Assembly: GCA_037957365.1 (NCBI GenBank)
Contig: JARHVA010002127.1
Location: forward strand, 1,046,001 to 1,110,000
Reading direction: 5' to 3'
DNA length: 64,000 nt
Source: Torreya grandis
Lineage: Eukaryota; Streptophyta; Pinopsida; Cupressales; Taxaceae
Shown here: piece by piece, positions 1-13,000 of the stretch
How the letters are laid out: each line of letters opens with the position of its first letter
How positions within the stretch are numbered: the stretch's first letter is position 1
Notes under the pieces: generated by a model
The model's database searches: none
The model's input: only the letters and a program-made list of their open reading frames with translations
Told to the model about the DNA's origin: nothing
Translations under genes and position numbers: made by a program

Positions 1-3000
1 ATGTATATGTGTGTATATCTATCTACAATTTATTAATTTATACTCATTTAACTTAATTACATCATTCTTATAAGATTATGTCTTGTAAAAAATGTATATA
101 GATATAAATATATAAATTAAATATGAAGTTATGATATACAAATTTGTATATATGGATGTATTTTTTTTATTAAATTTGTATGAATGTGTACAATGACTTA
201 GTTTGAATATTAAAAAGGATAATTTATTTGTAAAATTGAATAATTAATATCTATCAAACATGCATATGTAATTTTATATGTAATCATTAATAAAAAGTTC
301 TTTAGCTTAGATTTAAATGTATATATAAGCTAATAAAAATATGCATGAACAATGGCAGCTATATATACTTCCTTGTTTCATTTGATGGGATTTTATCTTA
401 TAATATTTATGTTTCATATTTCTTTAATGCCTTATCAATCAAATTATGGTACAATTTCTATTTGTTTTTAGGATGAAAAGGGTTTTTTCTAGTTATATTT
501 GACTCTTTTATATGATCATATATTAATTTATTATAATTAACATTACAAGGTTTATAATATGCATATTATGAAATGTATTTTGTATGGTTGTCAATGGTTT
601 GGTAATACAAAAACTGATTACAAATAAGTTATGCATGAATTTTTATATGTTTATGGTGAAAGTTTAAATTCTATGCATGAAATTTTTGCCTATAATCAAT
701 GGAATTGATTCTTTACCATGATTTAAAGGTGTTTTACTTATTTTAGATTTATATGATCTAAATAATATAAAACTATTGAAATTCAAAATGTATAAAATAC
801 TAAGTTTACCATATAAATGTAAATGTTAAAGGAAAATTAAAATCATACTTATTATTATTAGAATTATAAGGCAAAGGAAACAAAAACTTAATTGGTTTTT
901 TAATTTATATTACTCATTATATGCATCATACTCACTCAAAATATTTTTAATTAGATTTTTGACAACTAAGATCATGAAATAGACTATCAAAACCCATGAG
1001 GACACTTAGTGAAGCTCAAACACCTATGACAACTAGTATTATCCTACTGACACCATCCAAGTTTAATGTGTCAATCTATTATTTTTCACCCTTTTATTTT
1101 ACTAATGATCTCTCTTATAGGAATCCTCTAAACATCAATATCCCTTATTACACATCTTAAAGAGTGTACCAAGAAGGTTGTGGGGTTGTCTTGTGGTACT
1201 TTGTGAGAAATGTTTGCATACTATTATGGCATACTTCATTACTATCAACTTGGCCTCCTCTAAGTCTTTTTCCTTCTTTTATTATCCATTTTTTTATGTA
1301 AAATTACACAAAATCCCTATATTTATTATCATATTATCAGTTCCAATATATTTGTTTTCTTACCTATTTATCTTGGTACTATATTGGCACTATCAATACT
1401 TGATTTTACATGTGTATTTTGTATTATATTATGACTAATGATACAATAATAGGTCATTCAATACCATTTTATTGTATCAATCTAAATCAATATTGCTAGC
1501 TTAGAGTTACATTTTATATCTAGGTTTAGATCCATATATATAGGGGTCATATATATCCTTATTAACTAGCACAACACTCATATAATATCCTCATGATTGC
1601 ATTTTTACTTTTAAGTGGTAAAAGGAGGAATTAGTGGATAAAGGCATATTCTTGTGTATATCAAGTATTGATCAAGGTCATCAAAAATCAATGGGAGGAT
1701 ATGAACAAAGGAGGTACCCCCTACTATTTGGAGTCTATAATTAAATACACTTATGTTTTCATCCTTACCATTTGAGGTCTTCACCTACAACATTTCTTGT
1801 GAAGTGCCATTAGAAATAATGGGGAGATTGTTGTGCCAACAATTCAATCGAAGGTAAGCATCTCTATCCTTATTCTCTTTCTTTTTATTTACTTAGTAGA
1901 TAGACATGTTATTCTTATTATTACATTATTATTTATTTTTTTGTCCTTTCTTAGGTTGCCTTTATGTTGAAAAAGTTTAGAAGGAATAGGGTGCTTAGGT
2001 TTGTCACTACAACCAGAGTTTAAGACCTAGTCTAAGCCACATTTTCTTATCCTAAAACTATAATAAACTCTTTTTAAATTTATATATTATTTATTTTACC
2101 TTGAACCTAGGATAACCTTTCTCATCATTTATTTACTTGTGGCTTCCTTATTATATCATAAATACCTCATTTAAAACCATGGTTTTACATTATTGATTTT
2201 ATCTTGACACCTAATTTGACCCCATATATCATATTTTAGGCATAGGATTTAGAATCCTATATATTTTATATTAAGTTTGGATTACCATATACTAGATCTC
2301 TATCCACCTCTAGGTTATGTCACTATCTTTACATGTACATAGGTTTTAGTTTATTCTTCCATTTATATCCTAATCTATAGAGATAAATAAGATTTTTACC
2401 TAGATCATCTTAGTTAGCATACATTATGGTGAACCTAATTTAAATCCTATCCCAGTCCTAGTTTAATTTTTTTCACATTTTCATATCAATCTTCTTAGAT
2501 ATTTTGGTTTGACAAGTATCTCTTGTCAATCTCTATATCATATCCCCCAGGTTTTCTAATTTGTCAAACACACATTGTTTTTCAAATATTTATAGAGGAT
2601 TTTTAGTTGTTTCCAAGATGACAATTATTTTTGAAAAATTTATAGAGAAAAGTAATCAATTTTTTTGAGGATTCTATCCAATAATCCTAGTGCTATGAAG
2701 TTAACTAATACCCATAAATATTCTCAATAACTTATTATTTTCAAATTTCCTATCTCCCAAGAACTACCTTTTAATAATTCTAATATTGCCTCCACTAGAT
2801 CCAAGTTCTATGAGCCATATACCAAGCCCCAAAACCATAAGAAATCCAAAGTACTCAAATCCCATGAATCTGAGGGTGAATAGGAATATGTCTTAGAGTA
2901 TACCACCATAATGAAATTTTTTCTCTGAGATCATCTGAGTGTAAGGGAAAGGATTTAAAAACTTTTTATGAGATCATGATGCAACATTTTAAAAATACAC

Positions 3001-3420
3001 ATCCTTCCCCATGCATATAATTTTTATAGTACTTGGGTAAAATCAAGTATCAAATTCCCTTCTTCCTTGTACATGTATCATGCTTATATTATCAACTATT
3101 ATCAGAGGTATTAGCTTTAGTTTCCCTATCCAAAGCACCCTATCAACACCAATATTAATTCCACATATATTGTTTCTTAACATACCAATAAAGCTTATAC
3201 TTCAAACCAAAATGCACTTGATTCAATATAATTAATTTTATAGGATCATAAACCAAATGTCTGAATTGAAATATTTGAATAACACCCAAATGATATAATT
3301 ATACATTGAACTTATACAATTATAATCAAAAACTTAAAAAGTTAAATGGGATTAAAAAATAAAAATTCCCCCACCTCCCTTAGATATCATCTTGGAAACC
3401 TCATTATTCAACCTCATCTT
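1..3420. other. AT-rich gene-free stretch
   Basis: I see no supported gene, repeat pair or RNA gene here. The sequence is strongly AT-rich with stops in all frames. The only open frame longer than 80 codons (1178-1438) is hydrophobic low-complexity translation of AT-rich DNA and has no family features. It is probably unrecognisably old transposon sequence. Confidence 0.6.
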
Positions 3421-4560
3421 CATAATAAAAACAACTAATATCTTAAAAATGAACCCTTAGTGCCTCAAATTGATGATATTGATATCGATAAAATTAATCA
3501 TACTATCTCTTTTAATGCATTTATTGATCCTAATTTACATCTAAAGGCATTTGGAAACCTTTACAAGGATTATATTAACTTCAAAACTTTTACTTATATA
3601 AAGCTCTTAATCAAAACCCTAATATATGATGTTTTATAATGGTACAATTAGCTTAATTTTATCTCTATCACTAGATTAAAAGACTTAGTTAACACATTGG
3701 TATAATAATTCCACTCTATAAACTTACCTAAAAATAACCTAGCTAACATCATTAACTACAAGCAAGTGAAATATGAGACTACCCAAGACTTTATAAAACA
3801 TTGGAAAGCCTTAGGAAATACATCCAATAATAACATGATGGAAGATAACCTCTTCCACCTATTTACCACTAATTTAAACACTGGATTATAATACAACATT
3901 AGGCCCTTCACTCTTAATTCATTATAAGAATCTTAGAACAAGTGAAAAGATAGAATAATATCGTAAGACAATTTGAGCCTTCAAAAACCTAGACCCGTAA
4001 CTCGAGTCTTATGAGACCTAAAATAAATCACACCAATTATGATGATGTTAATAATACTTACAAATCTAAGAGGGCTATCCATGCAATCATGGTAAGAATA
4101 TCTAAATAAAATACTCTCTCATAAATCATAGTGGCAAGTCCCTTCTACTTTCCTCTTCCCCCTTCTCATAACTAAAAATATGACTCTCATCACCCTCTTA
4201 GTCTTGAATAACTTAGGAGATGCCTTCTTGAACATTTACTTATAGAATTTAATGAAACTCAAACTAAATCCCATTGGTATGATCTTAGCAATTTTTTTGG
4301 TATCAAACTAATTTAGGTCATTCTCATGACACTTTCAAGAAACTTAAGCATATAACATGTGAGTTTCTCCTTCATCATAACTGTGATCATGATGCCAAGA
4401 TAATAGAACACCACCAAGTCTATGAGAAAGCTTCCAAAATTCATGTGTAAAGTCAAGTGTGATGTGCTCAATCAATATAATGCTCACCTTAAAATTTACA
4501 AAAGTCCTCTTCCCAATAATTCTCAAAATCAAATAAATAACCATCAACCTCAAAATCTAT
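3421..4560 (+). pseudogene. degenerate Ty3/gypsy gag remnant
   Basis: Plus-strand translation with several in-frame stops gives a gag-like segment. The core, near 3740-3900, reads KQVKYETTQDFIKHWKAL followed by a hydrophobic helix ending in TTNLNTGL, which is the usual plant gypsy capsid layout (a KQ...E...DFI.RW.AL block). Further on, around 4310-4370, a CHSHDTFKKLKH-like stretch resembles the degenerate HGH-T-D-C..LK segment found at the end of these gags. Stops fall mostly where Gln or Trp would be expected. No protease or RT follows in frame. It belongs to the same broad group as the gags at 24.9 and 54.5 kb, but I cannot place its ends. Confidence 0.55.
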
Positions 4561-5137
4561 CAAATCAAAAATAAGCCACTAATTTTTTTTAAACCACAAT
4601 TAATCCTAACTTTTCTTGCAATGAGTAAAAATTTATTAACATGAATGTTTTATCATTCATCGATTCTCAAATTATTAGTTCATGCATACCTCCTCAAAAT
4701 TAAAAAACTATTTAAATATATCCTCCATATCAATTCTCAACATTTACATCTCATGAAATCATAACATTCATATACTTCACACATTTAATTGTATCGACCA
4801 ACCTGATATAATTTTAAGTGTTCAACTATATAGGCCAAAATTGATACTATTTGTTATGCCTACCACTATATCTTCCAACCCAATATAGTTTATTGTTGAT
4901 CCTATATCATCAATAATCTTCATATAAAATATAGTATACAACTTTTAGTTCTTACTATATCATAAATCCCAATACTATTTGTTTTTATCTCTTTTATATC
5001 ATCAAAACTAATATAGTATCATCTGTCTCTAACTGCATTAACTAACTAGATACACTTGTCTTAGCCTAATTCTACTAACATATAAGTTTTGATTCTACCT
5101 ATATCAACTAAAAATTATGGAAAATTAGGTTCACATT
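4561..5137. other. AT-rich remnant, no gene
   Basis: No coding potential or repeat seen. A run of short 'tatcat/ctatatc' phrases suggests old LTR or intergenic DNA. It forms the left flank of the N1 insertion. Confidence 0.5.
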
Positions 5138-5142
5138 CCTAT

Positions 5143-5449
5143 TGTTAGGAAAAACTATGTTAGTGCTCACATTAATAGGCAAGAAATATTAATATGTGTG
5201 TTAGTAAGTGTGGAGATTGTTACATGAGTAACAATCACACTAATATAGGATAATAGGTGAGTTGTGATAATATTAGTTGTTAGTTGTTAGAATAACCAAT
5301 ATATATTTAAGGTGAGTGGTTATAGGACATATCCTATATATTTGTAAATCATATTGGATAAAATTGTATGAAGTTGATTGACCAAAGAATTTGTGTACTC
5401 TACACATCTGTGAGCTTTGGCTCTCTCTGAATATAGATGATTTTCTATA
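5143..5449 (+). repeat. N1 5' LTR
   Basis: This 307-bp direct repeat pairs with 7238-7543. Conserved blocks include the region around GTGTGGAGATTGTTACATGA and TATAGGACATATCCTATATA, the latter a near-palindrome in both copies. It ends just before the primer-binding site. Confidence 0.88.
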
Positions 5450-5451
5450 TT

Positions 5452-5462
5452 TGGTATCAGAG
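5452..5462 (+). promoter_or_regulatory. N1 primer-binding site
   Basis: TGGTATCAGAG is complementary to the 3' end of plant initiator Met-tRNA, the standard Ty1/copia minus-strand primer. It lies two bases downstream of the 5' LTR. Confidence 0.88.
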
Positions 5463-7227
5463 AAGGCACCCTGAGGGACCTCTCTATAATTTAGATCTAG
5501 TATTTCACAAGGGTTTTGGAGTGAATACCATGTCCATTGTCCTTACCATTTTAAATGCCTTATTTATGTATATCATTGGTAATGTATTATAGACCATGAT
5601 AGGGTCCATTTTCATTCTAAAATATTTTTGTAAAAAAAAAATATGTATATTTATTTGTATGTTTTTATAGTTTTCTAAAGTATTTTAGAGTGGATGAGAT
5701 AAGTTTCTCATCACTTTACCTAGGACTACTGCATATATTTTGTTACAAAACCATAGATAATCCAGTGTTTTTTATGAATGACATTCATCCTTTGGCCATA
5801 CTTTACTTTGGGTCATAAAAATTTATTCACTTGCATTGGTTTTGTTTTGGATCGGTCTTTATTGTCTTTGTTCTATAGGAGTTATTCACTATGATTTTAG
5901 ATCAAATAAATCATTTGAACATTGATTTCCTCTAACTTAGATCTTTCTTTACATAAAAATTGAGTATTTTTATTAGGAATGACATCCATTTTTTGGTTCA
6001 CTACATCTATATTAGCATCCGATCAAATACATGCATCATATATTGCATGATATCATCATATTAGACATAAATTGTGTTGATGGTTGTGAAGAATTTACTT
6101 TTGGCCTAACTCATCTTGGCTTATCCTTAATATATGTATTGAAATTTAAGTCAAGGAATTGTATTTTTGACTCAAATTTGGACCCATTTTTGTAGACATT
6201 TGCAACTATGGCATTTTGAATCACCTCCATGTGAGTTATCTTCAAGCTCATTTTCATTACAATCTACTTATGACAACTCTACTCCATCCATTCAAGTCTC
6301 GACCTACCTTAGCAACCCTATCTAATGGCATTCACCTTTTGAATGGCATGAAATATTAGGGCCATCCCCTCTATATAAACTAAACTTCTAATGCTAATAA
6401 ACTCTATCTCTATACTGTGGGGATTGGATTTGACTAAAGGCCCCCATATCTGCAACTAGAGATCAAAGCCCCAAACTCATTCCTATTGAAAATGCTCAAA
6501 TTTAGTCTCTAAACACTATTCATCATCCAATTTGACTCCAATCTTCATTCCACTCCCTCCATCATTATTTTCTCTAAATATTTTATAAAAGTGGTTTTTT
6601 GTGTTAGTGTTTTTTATTAATTCATGGCTTTATTAAAAAAAACTCAAGAGTCTTATTTATTAATTAGTAGGATTTATTTTTATTTATAGGTATATGGTAT
6701 AATATTAAGTTTTTTTATGTTATTATTTAAAGATAAACTTGTTTGTGTCTAAGATATGTATTGGCATTTAGATATAATTTTTTGGTATTAGGTGTTTAGA
6801 CATTTATTAAGTGTTAGGTTTGAAGTAATATTTTGTTAATTATGATTAATTAAGTGGTTCAAAAATTTTGGTTTTACTAATTGGTTTTTATATATGTGTC
6901 TAGTGTTGTCTTGTGTTATTATGTAATAAGGGGTTAGTCATAATATACTAAGTGTCAGTTGGTAGTCTTTTTTTTGTCAAAAGTCATGTGTGTCTTCATT
7001 TAGGCAAGTCCATTTTTTTGTTGTAAGTTACAAAATAAACCTTCAAGGTTATTTTTCAAATAAAACATGTGTGGAAACTCTCTTATGTAATATGGAAGAT
7101 ATATATTGTATAATCTCTTATTGTAAAATTGGATGCATTATTAGGGTACCAATATCCATAAAATAAAATTATGTGGGGGGTAATATAGAGATGTTAGTAC
7201 ATGTAGTTACTCTCCAATGTTCACACT

Positions 7228-7237
7228 AAGGGGGAAA
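7228..7237 (+). promoter_or_regulatory. N1 polypurine tract
   Basis: AAGGGGGAAA immediately precedes the TG start of the 3' LTR, where the plus-strand primer tract is expected. Confidence 0.82.
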
Positions 7238-7543
7238 TGTTAGTAAAAACTATGTTATTTCTCACATTAATAGGTGATAAATATTAATATGTGTGTTAAT
7301 AAGTGTGGAGATTGTTACATGAATAACAATCACACTAATATAGGATAATAGGTGAATTGTGATAAGATTAGTTGTTAGTTGTTAGAATAACTAATCTATA
7401 TTTAAGGTGAGTGTTTATAGGACATATCCTATATATTTTTAATTCATATTAAATAAAATATATGAAGTTTATCTACCAAATAATTTGTGTGGTCTACACA
7501 TTTGTGAGCTTTATCTCTCTCTAAATATAGATGATTTTTTATA
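7238..7543 (+). repeat. N1 3' LTR
   Basis: A 306-bp copy of the LTR at 5143-5449. The sequence after it (CCTCT) matches the 5' flank CCTAT at four of five bases. Confidence 0.87.
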
Positions 7544-9963
7544 CCTCTACTATTAAATTTGCTCATTCCTAGAATTTTATTTCTCAATCTTAGTCATGTC
7601 CAACTTATAATAGCTTTAATGAGTGGGATCCCATAGAATATATTTCTATAATCCCATCTCAAATTCCTTTTCTTGAGCTTGTGAGGACTTCTTTTAGACA
7701 CCAATATCAATTTATGCAAATTTTATTTGACGTGAACATCCCTTAACAAATATGTTCAAGTCAAGAAGATACCTTTCCTAAATCTAAGGGAAATATCATG
7801 TAGAAATGTGAAAATATATATATCCATGTCAAATTTACAATGAATATATAACTCTTCATTAAATTTCACATTGTGTCTATTATCCCTAATGAACTCTTTA
7901 TTCATTTGAATGACCCTCCTCTCTTTATTAGCTTCAAAATATGTAATGTTTGATTCAATTGAGCCTTAGTGATGAAGGTTTCGGTAATTTTATTACCTCT
8001 TTATAGTTCATAAAATCCCTTGGATATTTTAATTTTAACCTTAATTTACCTATAGAACATGCCACAAATACAAATGAGGAGAAATGCCTCTATTATACAT
8101 TTGGTTTCTTATCAAGATACCTCCCATTATGATTAGGGTGAAGGTTATGATATTTAATTTTTCCCTTTCCTATAACATCTTTCCTGGTTACCCTTAGAAT
8201 CAGCACATGATGGCCATATATTTCTCATTTATATACATGGGTGTTATCTAAAATATGGAAGATGACATCAACCCTTTGAATTTTGAGAAATTCCAAGAAT
8301 GTGACATCTATAAAATACCTATCCTTCAACATTTCCTAATATCTCATTCTGAGAGTATCAAAACTTTAAAAATATTATTGATTTAGTTATAGGTTATATT
8401 GGTCACCATGAGCTTGTGTGAAACATCCAAATAAACCTCCTCAATTCCCATGATCATGATCCTAATGAGGTCAACTTGAAAATAAAAACATCATATTTCC
8501 CTCTTAATATCATAGCTTATTTTCCACCTACTTTATGACCCCATTCTATACAAATTTCAATTGAAGAGATACCCACTTTTGTGGTTATTCCAAAGATATA
8601 TATTTCTAATAAACCACCTTATTTTGATATTGTGGTTGAATCCCTTAATGTAGATTTTACCAACATCAACTATGATGACTGTTTCACATTAGATGACCCT
8701 AATTTTTTGTCTATACCCAAGCAAAAGATGGGGCAAACTTATTTTACTAATCTTCCCTTCAAAAAAAATTACAAGTGTCATTCATTTATAGCATAAATAT
8801 GGTTAATTATTCACATCTTGGTAGCCTAATCCTTTTTATGATCAATAAGAGTAAATTTTTATTTATTTTAATGAGAGAACTCATAATGATGCTCATTTTT
8901 TAGTCTCTTTTGATAGGTCTAGCATGGAGCCAATCTCTATTTTCACTACACTAGATACACCTTATAGTTTTTAACATATTTAGAGTAATCTTAATTATCA
9001 TTCTCTCATTGGACCATACCATTTTTCTAGGCATTCTAATCCCTTAATTTTTCTTCCTCAAAATATGTTGGCCATGTTTATTCGTATAACATTAAAGATG
9101 ATGTCAAAAGAGATAGTAATGCCTTATTATTCATTTAAAAATACTTTTAAACATTTAGATAATGAGTGTATATATTTTCAAAGACATTTAGAGTACAAAA
9201 TGTCATAAGACCAAGCTTGTACTATAAATTTTATACCACCACATTCATTTACTCCTAGGTGTTCATGTTTCTTCCATGGGATTATTACACATTCCTCAAC
9301 TAACTATCGAACTCTTTGATATAATTTGGATGTACTTCATCTTATGGTAGTTAATTTTCCTCTTTAACCAAATATGCATATTTAAAGGTGACACTAACAT
9401 ATATCCCCAAAAATTAGGAGATGTGTTGTCTTTGTAATGAGTGTTATATCTATTCTACAAATAAATATAGAGCTCTTTAGTAACATTTTCACCACTTTCT
9501 AAGGCTTGAGACTGAGGTTCCTAAAAAACATTCACATGGAATGTCAATGATAGAGTAATAATCTCCCTAATTGGTAGAACCACCTCTTCATCATGAATAC
9601 TATCTTACTCATCCAATAATAGAAGCTTCTCTTCTACATTTATGTTATGCATAGGCAGAGGACATGTATCTTTTTTTATTTTAGCATACCTATATTCTCT
9701 CTTGACCTCATTTATGAATAATTCCTTACCTATCCCTTTGAAAATGTAAAACAGACCACAGTTCAATAAATATATCATTTTTAGTGAGATAGGAAACATC
9801 TTATCAATGGTTTTTGTAGTGATATTTCATGTTTTTTATGAAAAAATATATGTTTACATCATATTTTTTATATCACAATTGTCACATGTTTTGATTTTAA
9901 ATTATATATTTATCATACATGTTATTCAATTTTACTTTCTTGTACCATGTTCTTTATTTTTTT
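7544..9963. other. gene-free region between N1 and the LINE
   Basis: No confident gene. An open frame at 8581-8793 (+, 71 codons) begins with GTG and has no recognisable motif. It could be a fragment of an old gypsy polyprotein spacer, but I cannot show this. The remainder is AT-rich with frequent stops. Confidence 0.5.
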
Positions 9964-10033
9964 ACAATTTATTTTCTTTTTTTTTAACTAAAAGGGGTAA
10001 AAATTTATTTAAAAGGGCCCAAAAATGGGAGAA

Positions 10034-13000
10034 TTACAACACCATATCCTGCTCAAGAAGTTGAGCCAGGGTAAGGGATAACCTAACAGGAAGCATCTTA
10101 TGATCATGAATACACCAATTCGGCCCATGCTCCAAGGCCCATTTGGCTAAACAATCAGCAACTCCATTCCACTCACGGGGAATATGCTTAAAGGAAATCA
10201 ACTCAAAAGACGTACTAATCTGATGAATCTGCTTAATAACTGTAGCCAGTTGCCAGTCTACATTATCAAAAATATAATTACTCAGCAAGTTAACAACCAC
10301 TTGTGATTTTGACTCACAGATGATACTAAGCCAGCCCTATTGGCAACAAGTTTGTATCACCTCTAGGATCGCCATAGCCTCCATAAGATTGTTGGTATGA
10401 TGGCCCTTATAAATAGAAAATAGAAAGTGAATTGCACCAGTATTGTCTCTTCCAATGCCACCAATCCCAGCATCACCAGGATTTCCTTTAGAGGATCCAT
10501 CAATATTAACCTTAATAAGCCCCTCCACAGGAGGTGTCTAATGCCCCAATCAGCTAATCAGATGCACCCGTTGCCTGGTCCTATTTGTGGGATGAGTGTG
10601 AGGAATAAGGGAATCTGTAGAGAGTGTAATAGGGGATAGTTGAGTTAAAACTGTGGCCTCTGTAGGATCCATTTTTGTGACACTGTCACACTTAACTTGG
10701 AGAGTTTCCTGGAGTGCGATAAGGACTTTCATCCACAATGCCCTGACACCCCAACAACACTCTTAAAAAATCCTTTTGTTCCTCTCTATCCAGAGGTTCT
10801 AGAGAATAAAGGTGGGTCTAATTGCCCATGTAGTCTGAAGTATAGATGCCTTGGTAGGTGGTTGACCCAGGCGCTACCAAAATTTTTCCAAAGAGGAAAT
10901 GTGCCAATAAGGGCAACCCCATGCTTCCCACCACAGATGCCATAATCTTCTGGCAAGGGAGCATTGAAAGAAGAGGTGCACCCCATTCTCCTCACTACCA
11001 CAGCAAAGCATACAAATTAAAGGACCTTGAAATCCTCTTCTGCAAAGATTATCCCATGTCAAATAGTGGTTGTAGGTGAGAGCCCATAGAAAGAAGTTAC
11101 ATTTCGGCCATGAGGTAGAGTTCCAAATTTTCTTTCCCCATAAGAATTCTACTTCACCAAAACATTTCTTAGTAAACTCAAGATAGCTGGAAGATACTGA
11201 GTACGGCCCATTGGAGTCGCCTCCCCATGCTAGGATATCACTCCCCCACAAGGAGCTATAACCTCTAATATCAAGGATCTATGATAATTCTTACTAGTTC
11301 TCCACAGTCCCTCCCAGTGGCCAGTCGGATGCATTCTTCCAAATATAAGCAATAGTAGTAACCAGATTATAAGCTTCTGTGTAATGCTCAACTGTGTCCC
11401 ATCCAATAGTAAGAAATGAATCACATAGGGGCTGCAAATGGGGATGAGAGGATAGGAGGGGAGGAGCTCCATTCCATGAATCTTCCCAAAAAAGTGCCTC
11501 CACACCATTGTTGTAAATCTAAAAGAGGCTGGACTGCACTAGATGAGCTCCAAGTTTGAGGGTGTTCCACACCATAGAGCCTCTTCCCTCAATAGGAAGC
11601 CTGGGAATCTCAGATGGATTAACCCTGGGAAATACTTTGAAGACAGGATACGGGCCCAGAGGTGGGATTGGTTAGAGCACCAATTCCAATATAGTTTTGT
11701 AGTGAGAGCTTGACTAGATAGGATAGCATAATGTAGCCCAAGACCTCCATCCTTCTTTGGTCGGCAAATAGTGCTCCAATTAACAAGACTCCATTTTGAA
11801 TTTCGTAGATTGCCGCTCCAAATAAATTTCTGAGAAGGAGCATCATATTCTTTGAGAAAATACATTAGGGTAGCTTGGACCATACTACAGTAAATGGGCA
11901 ATGCTTTAATCATGGATTGCAGAAGGGTCACCCTCCCTGTAGTTGTGAGCCATCGGTGGGTCCAATGATTAACTCTTTGCCTCAATTTATCCAAAATATT
12001 CTGCCAAAAAAGCTTGGTTTGTCTTCCAACCACTATGGGTATCCCCAAATAAGTCACCAGGAGAGACTATGTCTGAAATCTAAGGGTAGTGGCAATCCTT
12101 CATTAGATAGCATCAGGAGTATTAAAGAAAAAGATGGAGGATTTGTGCTCATTGATTTTCTGTCCAGATGCTGCTAAATAGGTATCCAAGGTACTCCAAA
12201 AAGCTTGTGCTTCCCTAATTCAGGCTTTCCCTACCAAGATGGTGTCATCCACAAATTAGAGATGGGTCAACTTGGCTATCCCATTTCCCCACTACCACCC
12301 ATGAATCAAGTTTTGAGAAGCCTGAGAATTAATAAGACGGCCCAACCCCTTAGCCAAAATAATAAACAAGTATGGAGTTATCAGATCACCTTGGTGAAGA
12401 CCTCTAGAGGCACCAAAAAGCCTGGATGGCGCCCCGTTAATGAGGATTGAGTAAGAAGGCATAGTAACACAACTTAGCACCCAGCGTACCCAGTCTTGAC
12501 TAAAACCAAAAGCTAGAAGGATTTTCCACAGGAATCTCCAATCAGCCCTGTCATAAGCCTTAGCCAAATCAAGCTTAATAAACATAGCTCACTCTCAAGA
12601 ATTGTACATAGAGTGGATTGCTTCTAAAGCAATCACCACTCCATCCAAAATTTACTTCCCAGCCATAAATCCCCCTATTCCTCTGAGATGACCATGGGGA
12701 GCCAAACTTTGAGCCACTCTATAATGAGCTTGGTTATTATTTTGAAAACCATATTGCAGAGTGCAATGGGCCTAAAATGATCCATCTGATTAGCCTGTTC
12801 CTTTTTCAAGATCGGAACTAGGAAAGTTGCATTAAGCGCTCTAAGCATCTCTTTACTGAGGTAAGCCTCTTGCACCACTTCCACTAAGTCCTGACTGATA
12901 ATACCCCAGAAATCTTGAAAAATTTTGGCTAGAAAACCATCTGAGCTAGGTGCTTTACCTCTACACATACTAAACATGACTTTTTCCACTTCTGACTTAT

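Larger units (their letters stand above)
5143..7543 (+). mobile_element. N1: small non-coding copia-type LTR element (2.4 kb)
   Basis: Two direct LTRs (5143-5449 and 7238-7543) enclose about 1.8 kb. Both start TGTTAG; the ends have decayed to TATA. An initiator-Met-tRNA-type primer site, TGGTATCAGAG, lies two bases after the 5' LTR. A polypurine tract (AAGGGGGAAA, 7228-7237) abuts the 3' LTR. Flanking 5-mers CCTAT (5138-5142) and CCTCT (7544-7548) fit a target duplication with one change. My hand alignment of the LTRs gives about 33 differences in 306 positions (near 11%). The interior has no gag, integrase or RT motif in any frame, so the element must have depended on proteins from an autonomous relative. 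It is larger than classical TRIMs (usually under 1 kb) and smaller than most LARDs. Confidence 0.88.

Noticed and set aside
1178..1438. 86-codon plus-strand frame
   Set aside because: Hydrophobic translation of AT-rich DNA with no motif and no repeat context; expected by chance in such sequence.
8581..8796. 71-codon frame beginning with GTG, possibly a gene
   Set aside because: No motif, no neighbouring domain in frame, no repeat copy in the window; left unassigned.
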